The translations under genes were made by a program, and so were the position numbers. Below, in pieces: positions 47,393 through 59,348 of a DNA stretch of 64,000 nucleotides. The stretch's first letter is position 1, and every line of letters begins with the position of its first letter. The notes under the pieces are model-generated. The model was not told the DNA's origin. It did not search any database and saw only the letters and a program-made list of their open reading frames with translations. Source of the stretch: Shewanella sediminis HAW-EB3 (GTDB taxonomy: Bacteria; Pseudomonadota; Gammaproteobacteria; Enterobacterales; Shewanellaceae); the NCBI RefSeq assembly GCF_000018025.1, contig NC_009831.1, positions 1,054,001-1,118,000 on the forward strand, given 5' to 3'.

Positions 47393-47830
47393 CTAGCTTT
47401 TATCACTCGTCTGATTCTTTTTGGGCAGGACAAAGATTAAGCCCAATAGTATCAAAAATATGCCAGTCCCTTTTACCCAGCTCAATGGCTCGTTGAGCCA
47501 GGGAAGATAAACCGCTCCCAGATAAACCAGCACATAACTGAGGCTAAGCAGGGGGTAGGCGATTGAAAGCGGGAGCCGCTTGAGTGCCATCACCCAACAG
47601 GCCATAGACAAAGCGTAACAGAAAAGACCCGCTCCAACGGCCATTACAGGGGCAAGCGCCTGAGAAAACAGGCTCGAGTAATCTTCCCCTTGCCAAAGCA
47701 TGACTAGGTCTGACCATAACTGATTGAGCGTCCCCATTCCCCACTTCATGGACAGTTGTGCTACCGATATCAGTAGTACGCTCATCAGTGCCAGCAGCAG
47801 GCCGCGGATTGATAAGGTTAGATGAGCCAT
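47393..47830 (-). CDS. arnF: ArnF, subunit of the Ara4N-phosphoundecaprenol flippase
   Basis: 145 residues, four membrane helices of the small EamA/SMR type ([41 protein letters not shown]). With ArnE it moves the lipid-linked aminoarabinose across the inner membrane. It overlaps arnE by 13 bases. Its stop codon lies beside a MITE. Confidence 0.88.
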
Positions 47831-48180
47831 TGTTCACCCCCGGCTAAAAAAATAACTCCTAACATGATGAGCGTGATACCTATCCATTGCCTGACGGATA
47901 TGGGCTCATTAAATACATAGTGAGACAGCAGCAACATAATGACGAAGTTAATACTCAGCAGTGGATAGGCCATAGACACATCCCATACACTCAAGACACC
48001 GAGCCAGGTCATGGCCCCCACACCCAGAAAGAAGACACTCAGGATTAAGGGGCGGGAAAACAGCTTCTGCAAGGGGCGAAGATCAGGTTGCATTGCAAAT
48101 AACATGGCAGCTCGTTTCTGCCAGTATTGACTCATGGAGCTGGAAAATACCGACAGAACAAATAGCAGGAAGGTCGTCAT
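47818..48180 (-). CDS. arnE: ArnE, subunit of the Ara4N-phosphoundecaprenol flippase
   Basis: 120 residues with four membrane helices ([45 protein letters not shown]). Partner of ArnF. It overlaps arnF at its 3' end, and its ATG overlaps the arnT stop by one base. Confidence 0.88.
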
Positions 48181-49820
48181 TAGCGCTTTACTCGATCGTA
48201 ATAGACCAGGGTGAACTTGCCTCTCTCTATACGTTTATCAGGCTCAGGTAGGCTTTGTGGCACATCCATCTCTCTGAACAGGATAACCACGGGGACACTC
48301 TGTTTCCGGATAAATTCGCCGAGTAGCGATGGGGCGACATACTTGTGCTTGGCGTCATCGTAGCCGATACCATAGCTGACCTCACCGGTGTTGCCTGTCA
48401 GGTAGACATCGCGACGTTTAAAGTACCAGTTAAATGCAGACATGGTACTCGGGTAGTCAGCAATCAGTATGGCATCATCACTGACTAAAGGGCTGACCTG
48501 CTCCAAAAAACGACCGGGCATCTTAGAGTCGATACTGATGTTGGGAATTATGGCCCAAGCCAGCAAGAAGAGGCTGAGTGGCATCAACATATAGCTGGCT
48601 ATTTTTCCCTCTAAGCTCTTGGCCTTAATTGATATGTAAGCCAGCACCGCCCAGCTGCCACAGACCACCACCAATAACCAGGGGCGGTAGAACTCTTCGG
48701 CTTCCAGAGGCAAACGTCCCATATAGAAGAGGACAATGACGGCAACAGATATCAAGCTAAAGAAGGCACAGTTGATGACAGAACCTATTTTCAGTCCTTT
48801 CGCTCTGTTCTCAAAGGCGCTGATGATGCCCTGAGCCAAGATAATCGCCAAAGGTGCCATACATGGCAAGATATAGGTGACCAGCTTGCCCTTTGCAGCC
48901 GAGAAGAAAATAAAGGGGATCAGCGCCCAAAGCAGTGCATATCTCAGCAGAGGGGATTGCCAGTGGCCTTTGAGATGTTTAATCGCACTCGGAGCCAGAA
49001 ATAACCATGGCAGAGTCCCGAGCAGCAGGTAAGGCAGATAATACCAGGCGGGAGAGGTATGTTGGGCATCCTCGGCGGCGAAGCGTTGAATATGTTCAAC
49101 CCAGAAGAAGTAATGCCAGTAATCGGGCTCAGCGGCGTGTATTGCCAAGGCCCAGGGGAGAGTGACGATAAGGGCGACCAACATCACCCACCAACCCCAA
49201 CGTAATATATCGACCAGCTGTCGCTGCCAGATCATAAACGGTACAACGACAATCACGGGCAGGGCTAATGCCAGAAAACCTTTGGTGAGCAGTGCGCAGG
49301 CACAAAAGAGTCCGGCCAGGCCGTAGAAGCGGCATCGCTGTGAGGTTGTCGGTGAATCCGCGGCATAGAAAAATGCGGTAAATGCGGCGGTGAGCCAGAG
49401 GTTTAGCATGCCATCCAGAACACTGTATGTGCCTAAATTGGAGACTAAGAAGAGGCTGAGAAATACAGATACGGTGACCCAGGCCTGCTTTCGGTTAGCG
49501 AAGCGGCCGACGAGCAGGAACAAACAAAACGCAGCCCCAAGAGTGCTGAAAGCCGAGGCGGCGCGTACCGAAAAGTTATTCTCACCGAAGAGCACCTGAG
49601 AGATGGCATTCATCCAGTGGCCCATCACAGGTTTCTCAAAGTACCTTATGTCATTGAATGTCGGTACTATCCAGTTACCACTATCCACCATCTCACGGGC
49701 TATTTCTGCATACCTTAATTCATCCGGTGACCAGAGATCACGCAATCCGAGTGGTAGCAGATAAAGCATTATAAAAAAAAGCGGTACAATGACCGCTAGA
49801 TTAATTTTTGACTTATCCAT
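48180..49820 (-). CDS. arnT: ArnT, lipid A Ara4N transferase
   Basis: 546 residues. The N-terminus ([23 protein letters not shown]) carries the conserved acidic residues of the GT83 periplasmic loop; a dozen membrane helices and a periplasmic C-terminal domain follow. It transfers 4-amino-4-deoxy-L-arabinose from undecaprenyl phosphate to lipid A phosphates in the periplasm, which lowers binding of cationic peptides. Confidence 0.92.
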
Positions 49821-49831
49821 TCTTCATCCAA

Positions 49832-50749
49832 TTAAGCACTTTTTTGTTTATTTATCATCGAAGCTTGATGGCTTAACCAGCCTTCACGTCCATCGATCTC
49901 AATATTGAGGATCTCATCCAGAGGCCAGTCAATATCTTCATGATCCAAGAGCTCTATCATGGGGACGAACTCGATATTATTTTCTTTAGCCTGGATAATA
50001 AGCTCTTCAAATAGCTGAGCGCAAACAATGCCTTCAACCTCTGCATGTATGGTATAGACATTTAAACCATCGGGATTGACCAGTTTGATTATCTCTGCAT
50101 TGTAATTAGAGTGATCTATGTTGTCTTTACCAACCAGCTCATCATAGGTAGGCAAAGTCACCGGGATTTGAGGTGCCATTCCCAGCTGTGGGATAAATAT
50201 CGACTCCCCTCTGCAATCGCTGTTATAACGAAATCCAAAGCGTTGCTTCTGCTCTAAGGTGGCATCGGTACAGCGCCAGCCAGCGACTGCACTGCAGGGA
50301 ATAGGCTTGCCGGTGAGCGTAGATAACAGCTGATAACCTTTGTCGATTTCGCTGTGAAGCTCTGCAGGGGTCATCACATCTGTTTTCATCTGCCACTTGT
50401 GGTGATCCCAGGCATGAAGTCCGATTTCATGGCCTGCATCATCGGCTTGTTTGATGATATGGGCTAGCTTCTTACCTATGATGGGACCGGGCCACAGAGT
50501 GCCACGAATTAATATATCCCATCCATATAAGCTTGCCGCTTTAGAACGCAGCATCTTTTTTAGGAATGCCGGGCGCAGAAGACGCCAGATATGACGCCCC
50601 ATGTTGTCGGGGCCGACGGTGAAGAAGAAAGACGCCGAGATATCGTGCCGCTGGAAAATTTCCAGCAGCTTAGGCACTCCTAAACGAGTGCCTCGATAGG
50701 TATCAACGTCGATCCTAAGACCGACCTTAGTTACGTTTTGTTGGCTCAT
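49832..50749 (-). CDS. arnD: ArnD, Ara4FN-phosphoundecaprenol deformylase
   Basis: 305 residues, NodB-type polysaccharide deacetylase fold. [17 protein letters not shown] has the catalytic Asp pair and HAWDHHKWQ the metal-binding His residues. It removes the formyl group after transfer to the lipid carrier. Its start overlaps the arnA stop by four bases. Confidence 0.92.
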   Translation of the reverse strand: MSQQNVTKVGLRIDVDTYRGTRLGVPKLLEIFQRHDISASFFFTVGPDNMGRHIWRLLRPAFLKKMLRSKAASLYGWDILIRGTLWPGPIIGKKLAHIIKQADDAGHEIGLHAWDHHKWQMKTDVMTPAELHSEIDKGYQLLSTLTGKPIPCSAVAGWRCTDATLEQKQRFGFRYNSDCRGESIFIPQLGMAPQIPVTLPTYDELVGKDNIDHSNYNAEIIKLVNPDGLNVYTIHAEVEGIVCAQLFEELIIQAKENNIEFVPMIELLDHEDIDWPLDEILNIEIDGREGWLSHQASMINKQKSA

Positions 50750-52728
50750 TTAGTCTCTTCAACAGCCGTTTTCAGGAAGAAGTCTAACGTATCTTCGATG
50801 GTTTGATCCATCATGATAGTCGGTTCCCAATTCAGCAGTTTCTTAGCATTTTTGATACTAGGGCGACGATGTTGAACATCCTGATAGCCATCACCGTAGA
50901 AAGACTGGCTTTCAACTAAGTTGTAGCCGGCAAACGGTGGGAACTGATCGCGTAGTGGATGCTCTTCGAACTTCTCGACTAAGGTTTCGGCCATCACTTT
51001 AATGCTGGCTTCATTGTCAGGTGAACCTATGTTGATGATCTGACCATCGCAGAGTCCATCTTTGTTTTCGATCACTCTAAACAAGGCTTCGATCGCCTCT
51101 GAGATATCGGTGAAACAACGCTTCTGCTCACCACCGTCAATCAATTTGATTGGGGTACCTTCGACGAGGTTCAGAATGAGCTGAGTGATCGCACGGCTAG
51201 AGCCGACGCGAGCAGAGTTCAAGCTGTCCAGGCGTGGACCCATCCAGTTAAATGGACGGAACAGGGTGAACTTAAGGTTATCTTTCTTACCGTAGGCCCA
51301 AATTACACGATCCAGCAACTGCTTAGAGGTCGAGTAGATCCAACGTTGGCGGTTGATAGGACCGGTGATGAGCGGTGATGTATCTTCGTCAAACTCCTCA
51401 TCGGTACACATGCCATAAACTTCAGAGGTCGATGGGAAGATGATACGTTTATCGTATTTAACACAGGCACGCACAATCTTGAGGTTTTCCTCGAAGTCGA
51501 GCTCGAAGACACGAAGCGGATTACGTGTATATTCGATTGGCGTTGCGATAGCCACGAGCGGCAGTACTATGTCGCACTTCTTGATGTGGTATTCGATCCA
51601 CTCGTTGTGTATGGTGATATCACCCTCGACGAAATGGAAGTCGGGATGAGACAGATGCTGCTCAATCTGGCTGGAGCTCATGTCCATCGCGTAAATTTCA
51701 TACTTACCATCGTCGAGCAGACGCTTGGTTAAGTGATTACCGATAAAGCCGTTAGCGCCCATGATAAGCACTTTCTGGCGTCGGGTGGCGGCGATAACGG
51801 CACTGGCTTGTGGGCCAAAACGCATCCCTTCAACCAGATACATTTCGGCGGCGAGTTGGTCACCACTCAGATATAAGCCGTTTTCAGCTTGACCAGAATG
51901 AAGCACTATCGAACCTTGTGCACAGGCTACGGTGAGCGGCTTAGTCTCGACTATTGTACCCGGTGTCACATCATAGGTTTTCTCACTCGCAGTGGCGCCC
52001 CAGATGGTGACCCTACGTTCACCGAGATAAGAGAATGCACCCGGGAAAGGCTCGGTTACGGCTCTGATCAGGTTGAAGATGGTACGAGAGTCATTGGCCC
52101 ATTTTATTTCACCATCTGCCGGTGTACGGCGACCGAAGTAACTGGCTTTTGTTGTATCTTGCTCTGTCAGAGAGTGAGTGCCGGCGACGATCTGTGGGAT
52201 AACCTTATTCAGTAGCTCACCTGCCAAATGGGTCATACGACTGTGCAAGGTGGCTGCCGTATCGGCGTCGGTGATAGCCAGCGCTTCCTGAGCGACTATT
52301 GCGCCCGCATCCGGCTTGACCGTCATGGTGTGCAGAGTCATACCTGTCTCTGTTTCACCATTAACAAGTACCCAGTTGATCGGTGCACGACCACGGTAGT
52401 TAGGTAGAAGAGAACCATGTAGGTTGAAGCCGCCTTTAGGGGCGATATCCAGGATCTCCTGGCTCAACATATGACGGTAGTAGAAAGAGAAAATTGAGTC
52501 GGGTTGCATCTGACGGATTTTTTCAACCCATAGAGGGTGATTAACATCCTCTGGTGCAAATACCGGAATACCGTTACGGGCTGCTAACTTGGCCACTGAC
52601 TCGAAGAACACATTCTCATTGCTGTCATCGACATGGGTAAATACCGCTGCGATCTCCACACCCGCCTCGAGTAGGCTTCGAACGGCCGCACAGCCGATGT
52701 TATGGTAAGCAAAAACTACTGCTTTCAT
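50746..52728 (-). CDS. arnA: ArnA, bifunctional decarboxylase and formyltransferase
   Basis: 660 residues, the E. coli ArnA length. The N-terminal formyltransferase domain (1-300) has [18 protein letters not shown] with the catalytic His. The C-terminal dehydrogenase domain (from about 315) has the NAD motif [16 protein letters not shown] and the STSEVYG and YSTSKQ active-site segments. It decarboxylates UDP-glucuronate and later formylates UDP-Ara4N. Confidence 0.94.
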   Translation of the reverse strand: MKAVVFAYHNIGCAAVRSLLEAGVEIAAVFTHVDDSNENVFFESVAKLAARNGIPVFAPEDVNHPLWVEKIRQMQPDSIFSFYYRHMLSQEILDIAPKGGFNLHGSLLPNYRGRAPINWVLVNGETETGMTLHTMTVKPDAGAIVAQEALAITDADTAATLHSRMTHLAGELLNKVIPQIVAGTHSLTEQDTTKASYFGRRTPADGEIKWANDSRTIFNLIRAVTEPFPGAFSYLGERRVTIWGATASEKTYDVTPGTIVETKPLTVACAQGSIVLHSGQAENGLYLSGDQLAAEMYLVEGMRFGPQASAVIAATRRQKVLIMGANGFIGNHLTKRLLDDGKYEIYAMDMSSSQIEQHLSHPDFHFVEGDITIHNEWIEYHIKKCDIVLPLVAIATPIEYTRNPLRVFELDFEENLKIVRACVKYDKRIIFPSTSEVYGMCTDEEFDEDTSPLITGPINRQRWIYSTSKQLLDRVIWAYGKKDNLKFTLFRPFNWMGPRLDSLNSARVGSSRAITQLILNLVEGTPIKLIDGGEQKRCFTDISEAIEALFRVIENKDGLCDGQIINIGSPDNEASIKVMAETLVEKFEEHPLRDQFPPFAGYNLVESQSFYGDGYQDVQHRRPSIKNAKKLLNWEPTIMMDQTIEDTLDFFLKTAVEETK

Positions 52729-52769
52729 GAAATAATCCTCTAAAAATCTAAATAAGTAACAATCGAAAA

Positions 52770-53765
52770 TTAATTGTTTTTGTTCTCGTCAGATATACGA
52801 GCGCCTTTTGTGGCTTCGCCTACCAATATGTCTTGTACGTAGTATCTGGGCCTTGCACGAACATCGGAATAGATTCGGCCTATGTATTCACCCAGTAATC
52901 CCAGGCCGACAAACTGTGCACCGATAAAGATGAACAATATTGAAAAGAGTGGGAACACACCATCTACCCCCCATTCTGCGCCGTAAATCAATCGTAATAA
53001 GATCAAAAACAGGCCAAATAGAATACCGAAAGATGCAATGCCGCCACCCACGATGCTCAACATACGCAGTGGGGCTGTTGTCATGCTGGTCAGCAGATCA
53101 AACATGAGATTAATCAAATTCATAAAGCCATACTTTGACTCACCCTGGGATCTTTCACTGTGATGCACATCGATCTCTGCTGTGTGGCGCGCGAAGCCGT
53201 TAGCTAGAATAGGGATAAAGGTACTTCTCTCATGGCATTCGAGCATTGCCTTGACGACATGACGTCGATAGGCTCGTAACATACAACCATAGTCATTCAT
53301 CTCAACGCCGGTCGAACGTTTAACCAGCTTATTGATAAGCTTTGAAGGGTAACGTCGTAGTGCACTATCTTGGCGATGACGTCTGACCGTACCGACAGAA
53401 TCGTAACCCTCTTCGGCTTTAGCGACTAAGTTAGGGATCTCTTCAGGTGGATTTTGAAGATCGGCATCTAAGGTGATGATGAGGTCGCCGCGAACATGTT
53501 CGAACCCTGCCATGATGGCGTTATGTTGACCATAGTTACGGTTTAAGATGATCCCTACTACATGGCTGTCAGGCTCTGCAGCTGCGGCTTCAATGATATT
53601 GGCGCTATTGTCACGGCTACCATCATCTATGAGCACTAATTCATAATGCTTTCCCATACTATCTGCCGCGGCAAGGGTACGGCTGAGGAGTTCGGGTAAA
53701 CTCGCTTCTTCGTTATAAACAGGTATTACGATTGAGACGAAGTCGATATTTTGATTGTGCTTCAT
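52770..53765 (-). CDS. arnC: ArnC, undecaprenyl-phosphate Ara4FN transferase
   Basis: 331 residues. GT2 family: [18 protein letters not shown], the DDGSRDNS motif and [13 protein letters not shown]. Two C-terminal membrane helices (about 235-300) anchor it. It attaches Ara4-formyl-N to undecaprenyl phosphate. The start overlaps arnB by one base. Confidence 0.93.
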   Translation of the reverse strand: MKHNQNIDFVSIVIPVYNEEASLPELLSRTLAAADSMGKHYELVLIDDGSRDNSANIIEAAAAEPDSHVVGIILNRNYGQHNAIMAGFEHVRGDLIITLDADLQNPPEEIPNLVAKAEEGYDSVGTVRRHRQDSALRRYPSKLINKLVKRSTGVEMNDYGCMLRAYRRHVVKAMLECHERSTFIPILANGFARHTAEIDVHHSERSQGESKYGFMNLINLMFDLLTSMTTAPLRMLSIVGGGIASFGILFGLFLILLRLIYGAEWGVDGVFPLFSILFIFIGAQFVGLGLLGEYIGRIYSDVRARPRYYVQDILVGEATKGARISDENKNN

Positions 53766-54931
53766 TATTTATTTCCAACAATTTCAGAGATCGCAGCGAC
53801 GACGCGTTCAACATCGCTAAAGTTCATGTCTGGGAACAGAGGTAAAGAGCAGATCTGCTCACTATTATGTTCGGTGTTCGTTAATGATTTAGTTATTTCA
53901 CCAAACTTTGCAGTGTAATTTTCTCGATAATATTTCTGAGTGTGGCAGGCTTTAAAGTGGATCCCCGCACCGATGTTGCACTCTTTCAAGCGTGCAATGA
54001 GCTGGTCTCGATTGAGTCCGCAGATAAGAGGATCGACTCGAATTATCATCAAGTGCCAGCAGTGACGGTGCTCATAGGAGGGGATGCTTAAAGGCGTTAT
54101 GCCACCGACTGCTGTTAACAAATCGCGGTAGTGCAGAGCGAGTTCGGTGCGTTTTTGGGTGATCTCACCGATGCGCTTCATCTGTCCTAATGCAAGTACG
54201 GCGCAGATATCAGGCATGTTGTACTTATAGCCGGGTTCGATGACCTCAGCCTGCGGGGCTCGCCCCTGAGTCTCTCGGTCAAAGGCATCGACACCCAGAC
54301 CATGAAACTTAAGACGACGAATACGCGCCGCGAGTTCGGCGTCTTGGGTGGTAAAGATACCGCCCTCTGCTGTGGTCACATTTTTGATGGCGTGCAAGGA
54401 AAAGAGGCAGGTTCCTGTCTTGCCAATCGGGTGCCCCTTGTACTCACAACCTAAGGCATGGGCAGCATCTTCGATAACGGGGATCTTATAGCGCTCACCT
54501 AAGTCATAGATGGCATCGAGATCAAGAGATGCACCGGCATAATGTACCGGAATAATTAGCTTGGTGCGTTCGGTGATCAGAGGTTCAATCAGGGCCACAT
54601 CTGTCATCAGGTTATCGGCATCGACGTCGACAAACACCGGCTTAGCCCCCAAAAGCGTGATCATATTGACTGTGGATACCCAAGTCATCGAGGGGGTGAT
54701 GACTTCATCACCCGGGCCGATACCTAGTACCAGTAGAACTAAATGCATGCCAGCGGTCGCGCTACTTAAGGATACGGCATGCTGGGCGCCGGTGTGTCTT
54801 AAGATCGACTCTTCGAGCTCAGCGCTCTTCGGGCCGGTAGTGATCCAACCCGAGCGTAAAACATCGGCCACAGCACTGATATCCTGTTCGTCGATAGCTG
54901 GACGGCACAGGGGTAAAAATTCATTACTCAT
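53765..54931 (-). CDS. arnB: ArnB, UDP-Ara4O aminotransferase
   Basis: 388 residues from the ATG at 54931 (a TTG six bases upstream also opens the frame). PLP enzyme of the DegT/DnrJ/EryC1 family: [14 protein letters not shown], the aldimine Lys in [13 protein letters not shown], and [14 protein letters not shown]. It aminates UDP-4-keto-pentose using glutamate. It heads the operon arnBCADTEF, identical in order to E. coli. Confidence 0.94.
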   Translation of the reverse strand: MSNEFLPLCRPAIDEQDISAVADVLRSGWITTGPKSAELEESILRHTGAQHAVSLSSATAGMHLVLLVLGIGPGDEVITPSMTWVSTVNMITLLGAKPVFVDVDADNLMTDVALIEPLITERTKLIIPVHYAGASLDLDAIYDLGERYKIPVIEDAAHALGCEYKGHPIGKTGTCLFSLHAIKNVTTAEGGIFTTQDAELAARIRRLKFHGLGVDAFDRETQGRAPQAEVIEPGYKYNMPDICAVLALGQMKRIGEITQKRTELALHYRDLLTAVGGITPLSIPSYEHRHCWHLMIIRVDPLICGLNRDQLIARLKECNIGAGIHFKACHTQKYYRENYTAKFGEITKSLTNTEHNSEQICSLPLFPDMNFSDVERVVAAISEIVGNK

Positions 54932-55328
54932 AAACAACCTATAACACTGAAGAGACGCTCCGATAAGAAGTCGTCAATAGCTAATTCACTTAGTTGCTAT
55001 TTGCAGCTAAAACATTTCTTTAATAACGACTTTAAGGACTTGCACTGTTCAATTGAAACAACAGCCTAAGCCTAAATATTGAGCTAATCAAGAGAGAAGC
55101 TAATATAAGGTGAACTCATTTATTACAGCCAGGGCAAGTCATTCATCTCTGATAGAGGTACTCAAATTTAAACTTTCAATGTATAGATTGAAAAAGGTGT
55201 AATTAGTTTCATTTTCATGAACTCAATTGTTATTCATCTTTGCTTATAACATCGGTGAAAGTGTCTTTTTACCTGCCTTGTTTAATCATTGTTTGAACGA
55301 AACCAAAGTTAAGTTCCATCTGTTATAA

Positions 55329-55381
55329 ACACAAGCCTTAAATAATTCAGCATGTTCCAGATCACCCTTTCAGGCTTGTGT
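55329..55381. promoter_or_regulatory. Long-looped hairpin in the arnB-wbuC gap
   Basis: ACACAAGCCT and AGGCTTGTGT form a perfect 10-bp stem around a 33-base loop. It lies in an AT-rich, gene-free stretch of about 810 bases (54932-55746) between the divergent arnB and wbuC; nothing else there is identifiable. Confidence 0.35.
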
Positions 55382-55746
55382 GTTGACAGGTTTAAGCTCA
55401 CGCCGTGTTTTTTGAGTTGCGCCTATGTTTTTATTTTGTTTGCTTAGGTCTTCTTTTGTGAGCTTTTGTAACTTAAGTAACGGCCGTTTTTGTTGTGATA
55501 AATTATTTTTTACTTATTAAACAGGCGGTAAAAGTGTTTTGATTCCTGTTTTGTTATTGTGGTTGGATACAGTTTTCGAATAAATTGCATCTTGTAAGTC
55601 GATTCCGATAATTTTTCAGGCTTACTCTTGTATGTTGTCATCAACACTCTAGAATCTTATCTCTGACTCCCTATTACCCTGAACATTAACCCGAGAGCTG
55701 TATGCAAGTTTATGTTCAACAGAGCAAATCAGAAAAGGTCATCAAG

Positions 55747-56217
55747 ATGACGAAAATAATCACACAAGCCGATCTTGAACAGATCAAAGTGAATGCCGCA
55801 AATGCTCCACGAAAAAGAGCGAATTTAAATCTTCATGACAGCCTGGATGCGAACGTTCAGCGCCTGTTTATCGCCACAGAACCGGAGACCTATATCCGTC
55901 CTCATCGTCATAGCGAGAGCCATAAATGGGAGATGTTTCTTGTTCTTGAAGGGGAGATCGATCTGTTAATATTTAATGACAATGGCGAGTTGACCTTGCG
56001 CACAAAGATGAGCCCGACCGACACTCGTGTGGCGGAGATCCCTTCAAATACCTGGCACACCTACGTTGTTCAAAAGCCCGGAACCTTAGCCATTGAAGTC
56101 AAAGAGGGTGGATATGAACCCACACCTGAAAAAGACTTTGCTTCCTGGTCTCCTGCCGAGAACACAGCTCAAGCCCCCGCCTTCCTGGAAAAGTTACGAC
56201 ACCTTAAGCCAGCTTAG
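55747..56217 (+). CDS. wbuC: WbuC-family cupin protein
   Basis: 156 residues from the ATG at 55747 with AAAAGG upstream. NLHDSLDANVQRLFIATEPETY followed by RPHRHSESHKWEMFLVLEG gives a cupin metal site (His-x-His and Glu). The family often occurs in polysaccharide or LPS clusters, which fits the divergent arn operon. Reaction unknown. Confidence 0.82.
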   Translation: MTKIITQADLEQIKVNAANAPRKRANLNLHDSLDANVQRLFIATEPETYIRPHRHSESHKWEMFLVLEGEIDLLIFNDNGELTLRTKMSPTDTRVAEIPSNTWHTYVVQKPGTLAIEVKEGGYEPTPEKDFASWSPAENTAQAPAFLEKLRHLKPA

Positions 56218-56345
56218 CTGTGACTCAGGATCATAGGCGATGGTTTTCAATTATGATGGTCAATCAGCTTAATTTGTGCAGTTATGGCACATCTCACTGC
56301 GCATTGGGTTAGAATTAGATTAGATAAGTTTTCAGGTTTAAGATT

Positions 56346-56720
56346 ATGGAATATGAATTTCGGCGCAATACCTTAACGGGAACCGTGCTTGCCACTTTTA
56401 GTATGGATCATGAGGCGTTGGGCTTTTGGTTTGCAGAGGAACTCGGTGAAGATACTGATAAATACGTCGAAATTTGTCAGGTAATAGCACAGCTGCAGTC
56501 TAGTCGCCTTCCTCAATGGAGATGGGTTGGCAAAGCGTTATCGATAGAACTCGACGGTGAGCAAGCCAGAGTATTTGCCAATGAACTCGAAAATGGTGAA
56601 GAGCTTGAGTTCGAGGAATCACTGTCACTCTATGATGGCGAATCGGAAGCATTTTGTGGCTTAGAGGATTTTTATGACGTCTTGGTGAAATGGCGAGAGT
56701 TTTTAGACGAGACTCGTTAA
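56346..56720 (+). CDS. yacL: YacL (UPF0231) family protein
   Basis: 124 residues, the normal family size, acidic. MEYEFRRNTLTGTVLATFSMDHEALGFWFAEELG matches E. coli YacL at its start, and LEDFYDVLVKWREFL at its end. Function unknown. Confidence 0.88.
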   Translation: MEYEFRRNTLTGTVLATFSMDHEALGFWFAEELGEDTDKYVEICQVIAQLQSSRLPQWRWVGKALSIELDGEQARVFANELENGEELEFEESLSLYDGESEAFCGLEDFYDVLVKWREFLDETR

Positions 56721-56740
56721 TAATCGGATGTAATAAAAAA

Positions 56741-56762
56741 GGCAGCCACTGGCTGCCTTTTT
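56741..56762. terminator. yacL terminator, probably bidirectional
   Basis: GGCAGCC, ACT and GGCTGCC, with six T after and six A before, between convergent yacL and narP. Confidence 0.88.
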
Positions 56763-56781
56763 TATATAAATCAATAGCATG

Positions 56782-57411
56782 TTATTGATTTAAGTATCTT
56801 ACCGCCATCTCAGTTCTAGATTTCGCATTGGCTTTTCTCAGCAGGTTCTTTACATGAACCTTTACCGTTCCTTCGCTAATGTGCAGTAGCTCTGAGATCA
56901 CTCGATTACTCTTCCCTTCGGCTACCTGCTGTAAAATCTGCAGCTCTCTTGGAGTCAGGTTATTCAGCCACTCCTCCTCTTCGGCAGCATCTTTTAACTC
57001 ATAAAGAAAATCTTCGACCGATTCGCTGATCACCCTGTGGCCCTGCATCGCATTCTTAAGCTTTTCCAGTAACAGATCCGGCTCAGTATCCTTTAACAGA
57101 TAGCCATCGGCTCCAGCCCTTACCAAACGGATAACATCTTGTTTTGCATCGGATACAGTTAGAATGACAATGCGTGATGTCACGCCCTCTTGGCGTAAAC
57201 CATTGAGTGTATCGAGACCCGTCATGCCTTTCATATTAAGATCTAAGAGGACAATATCGGGTTCATTTTCTTCGGTGGCAGAAAGCGCGTCTAAACCACT
57301 ACCAGCCTCACCAAAGAGGGTAAAATCTGAATCAGAGGTGATTAGTTGGCATATCCCACGGCGTAACAGTGGGTGATCATCGACAACGAGAACGGAATAT
57401 GGCTTACCCAT
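56782..57411 (-). CDS. narP: Nitrate/nitrite response regulator NarP
   Basis: 209 residues from the ATG at 57411 (MGKPYSVLVVDDHPLLRRGI). The receiver has phospho-acceptor Asp57 (IVLLDLNM) and the C-terminal LuxR-type HTH is LTPRELQILQQVAEGKSNRVISELLHISEGTVKVHVKNLL. It pairs with the sensor gene 88 bases upstream. A NarP-type 7-2-7 palindrome stands before nrfA. Confidence 0.88.
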   Translation of the reverse strand: MGKPYSVLVVDDHPLLRRGICQLITSDSDFTLFGEAGSGLDALSATEENEPDIVLLDLNMKGMTGLDTLNGLRQEGVTSRIVILTVSDAKQDVIRLVRAGADGYLLKDTEPDLLLEKLKNAMQGHRVISESVEDFLYELKDAAEEEEWLNNLTPRELQILQQVAEGKSNRVISELLHISEGTVKVHVKNLLRKANAKSRTEMAVRYLNQ

Positions 57412-57499
57412 TTTATATACTTCCTCCTGCTGAGGTGTGAACATCAGAGTCGTTATTAGTCTTATAAATCCAAAGCAAAGCTTTGATTGTATTTTTCAT

Positions 57500-59203
57500 C
57501 TAAGATGGTTCCTGCTGAGGTGGGAAGGTGAGCGTGACCGTTGTTCCCCCCTCAGGGTTACTGCTGAACTCTACTATACCCGATAAGCGGCTGGCGCGCT
57601 CATGCATAATGCCTATTCCAAAATGTTGGTCCCTCTCTCTTAACTGTTCGATACCCACCCCGTCATCGCTGATACTGATTGTGACATCGGTCGGTGAGCT
57701 CAGAAAGCAACGGATATGAATATGTTTTGCATCGGCATGCTTGATAGCGTTAAGAGTGGCCTCGCGTGTTAGTTGCAGTACATGAATATGTTGATGTGCG
57801 CCCAACAGCTGAAGGGGCAATTTGTAGTCGAGTGAAATATTTACATCAGATTGGCTACGCAATTGCTCCAGCATAGCTTCGATAGCATGACTTAAATTTG
57901 GATCTTTGATGGTCAATCTGAATGTAGACAGTAGCTCTCTGAGCTGCACATAGGCGGTATTCACTCCTTCGTTTATCTCAGATAACTGCTGCTCAACTTG
58001 AGGGCTTCTGCAGGCACTGTCTAACCCCTTAGATAACAGGTTTACCTGAATCTTAAGAAATGAAAGTAGTTGGCCTAACGAATCATGCAGCTCCCTTGCA
58101 ATCACCCCACGCTCCTCCATTAAGGCAAGCTGTTGTTTCTGCTCCCCCGCGCTGTAGATCACTATGGATCGCGCGAGCATGATGGCAAAGTTCTCAAACA
58201 GAGGATGGTTTGGCTGTTGAGTGGAGATGACCTCCAGATAGCCAAGTTCATTGTCTTCGAATTTCAGGGGGAAATTGAGTTGGTTTGACGCCGCGAGTGG
58301 CCAACCGCCATCGGCTTCAATGACCTGCTTCTCTTCTTCGTCCTGACAGATGACTAAGCGCAAAAAAGAGTGGGGTTCATGGGCCCTTAATTGATTCAAC
58401 GCTTGTTTTAAGGTGTCAATATCGAGTGTGCCCGAGTGCAGCATGACCAGGTTATCGTAAAGCAGGGTGAGCTCGTCATTGGCACGTGTTAGCGCATGTG
58501 TTTTCTCTTTTACCTGTGATTCAAGATCTTTATACAGGGTCGAAAGCTCTTTGGCGGTGCTCTCTAAGGCATTACTCAGTGCGCTAAGTTCAACATAGTC
58601 GGTTGGTGGCATCTTTATGTCGAAGTTACCTTTAGAGATAGTGTTTGCCGACTCCATCAGTTTATGGAGAGGAGTCACGACTTTTTTCTTGGTAAAACGA
58701 ACAGCCAGAAAAGCGATAAACAGCATTAAACCGAGCCCAAAAATCTGACTGGCTGCCAGGAGTTTTATTTTGAATGCGGCGTGGTGCTCCATCTCCAGAA
58801 CCAAGAGATCTATGGTATCGACGAAATCCTTCAGCGCCGCCGCATAGAGACGCGAGTTTTCCTGTTGGATATAATATTTCATCACTTTCCACTTTTCGAT
58901 AACCAGCAGGTATTGATCGGTGGATTCTTTCGAGCTGTACCAGGCTTGTGAACGCTTGAGCGCATCTGAGTAGAGGGTGTTTTCAAACTCCTCAATTTTC
59001 TCATCCGCCTCATCACTGCCTGAATTGGCGTAGAACATCAGGCGATAGCTTTGCATACGCAAAGAGCCTGAGGCGTTGATGGCTTTCGCATCTCCGAGAC
59101 TATACGACAAATTGATTATGGAAAATGTTGCTAACCCGCTCGATAAGAGAATTAAAGTTAACATTAAACCTAAAATAGTCGATGTTAAGCTGCCTTTTTT
59201 CAT
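57500..59203 (-). CDS. narQ: Nitrate/nitrite sensor kinase NarQ
   Basis: 567 residues from the ATG at 59203. Two membrane helices (about 8-35 and 150-170) flank a periplasmic domain that begins with the ligand-binding P-box (INASGSLRMQSYRL). HAMP, a signalling helix, a GAF-like segment and a HisKA_3 kinase with His at about 373 (RELHDSLGQL) follow, ending in an HATPase (DDGVGIEQL). It is divergent from nrfA by 245 bases. Confidence 0.9.
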   Translation of the reverse strand: MKKGSLTSTILGLMLTLILLSSGLATFSIINLSYSLGDAKAINASGSLRMQSYRLMFYANSGSDEADEKIEEFENTLYSDALKRSQAWYSSKESTDQYLLVIEKWKVMKYYIQQENSRLYAAALKDFVDTIDLLVLEMEHHAAFKIKLLAASQIFGLGLMLFIAFLAVRFTKKKVVTPLHKLMESANTISKGNFDIKMPPTDYVELSALSNALESTAKELSTLYKDLESQVKEKTHALTRANDELTLLYDNLVMLHSGTLDIDTLKQALNQLRAHEPHSFLRLVICQDEEEKQVIEADGGWPLAASNQLNFPLKFEDNELGYLEVISTQQPNHPLFENFAIMLARSIVIYSAGEQKQQLALMEERGVIARELHDSLGQLLSFLKIQVNLLSKGLDSACRSPQVEQQLSEINEGVNTAYVQLRELLSTFRLTIKDPNLSHAIEAMLEQLRSQSDVNISLDYKLPLQLLGAHQHIHVLQLTREATLNAIKHADAKHIHIRCFLSSPTDVTISISDDGVGIEQLRERDQHFGIGIMHERASRLSGIVEFSSNPEGGTTVTLTFPPQQEPS

Positions 59204-59348
59204 TATATAAAAACTCACTAAATTAGTGTTGTTATGCTACTTTTTATGAGAGATCTAAATTAGTTAACTCTTGAGCTTGTTAACAAATACGTAAAAGTGT
59301 GAGCAACACCACATTTACATTTTGATCTACCGCATACTTTGCAACGGA

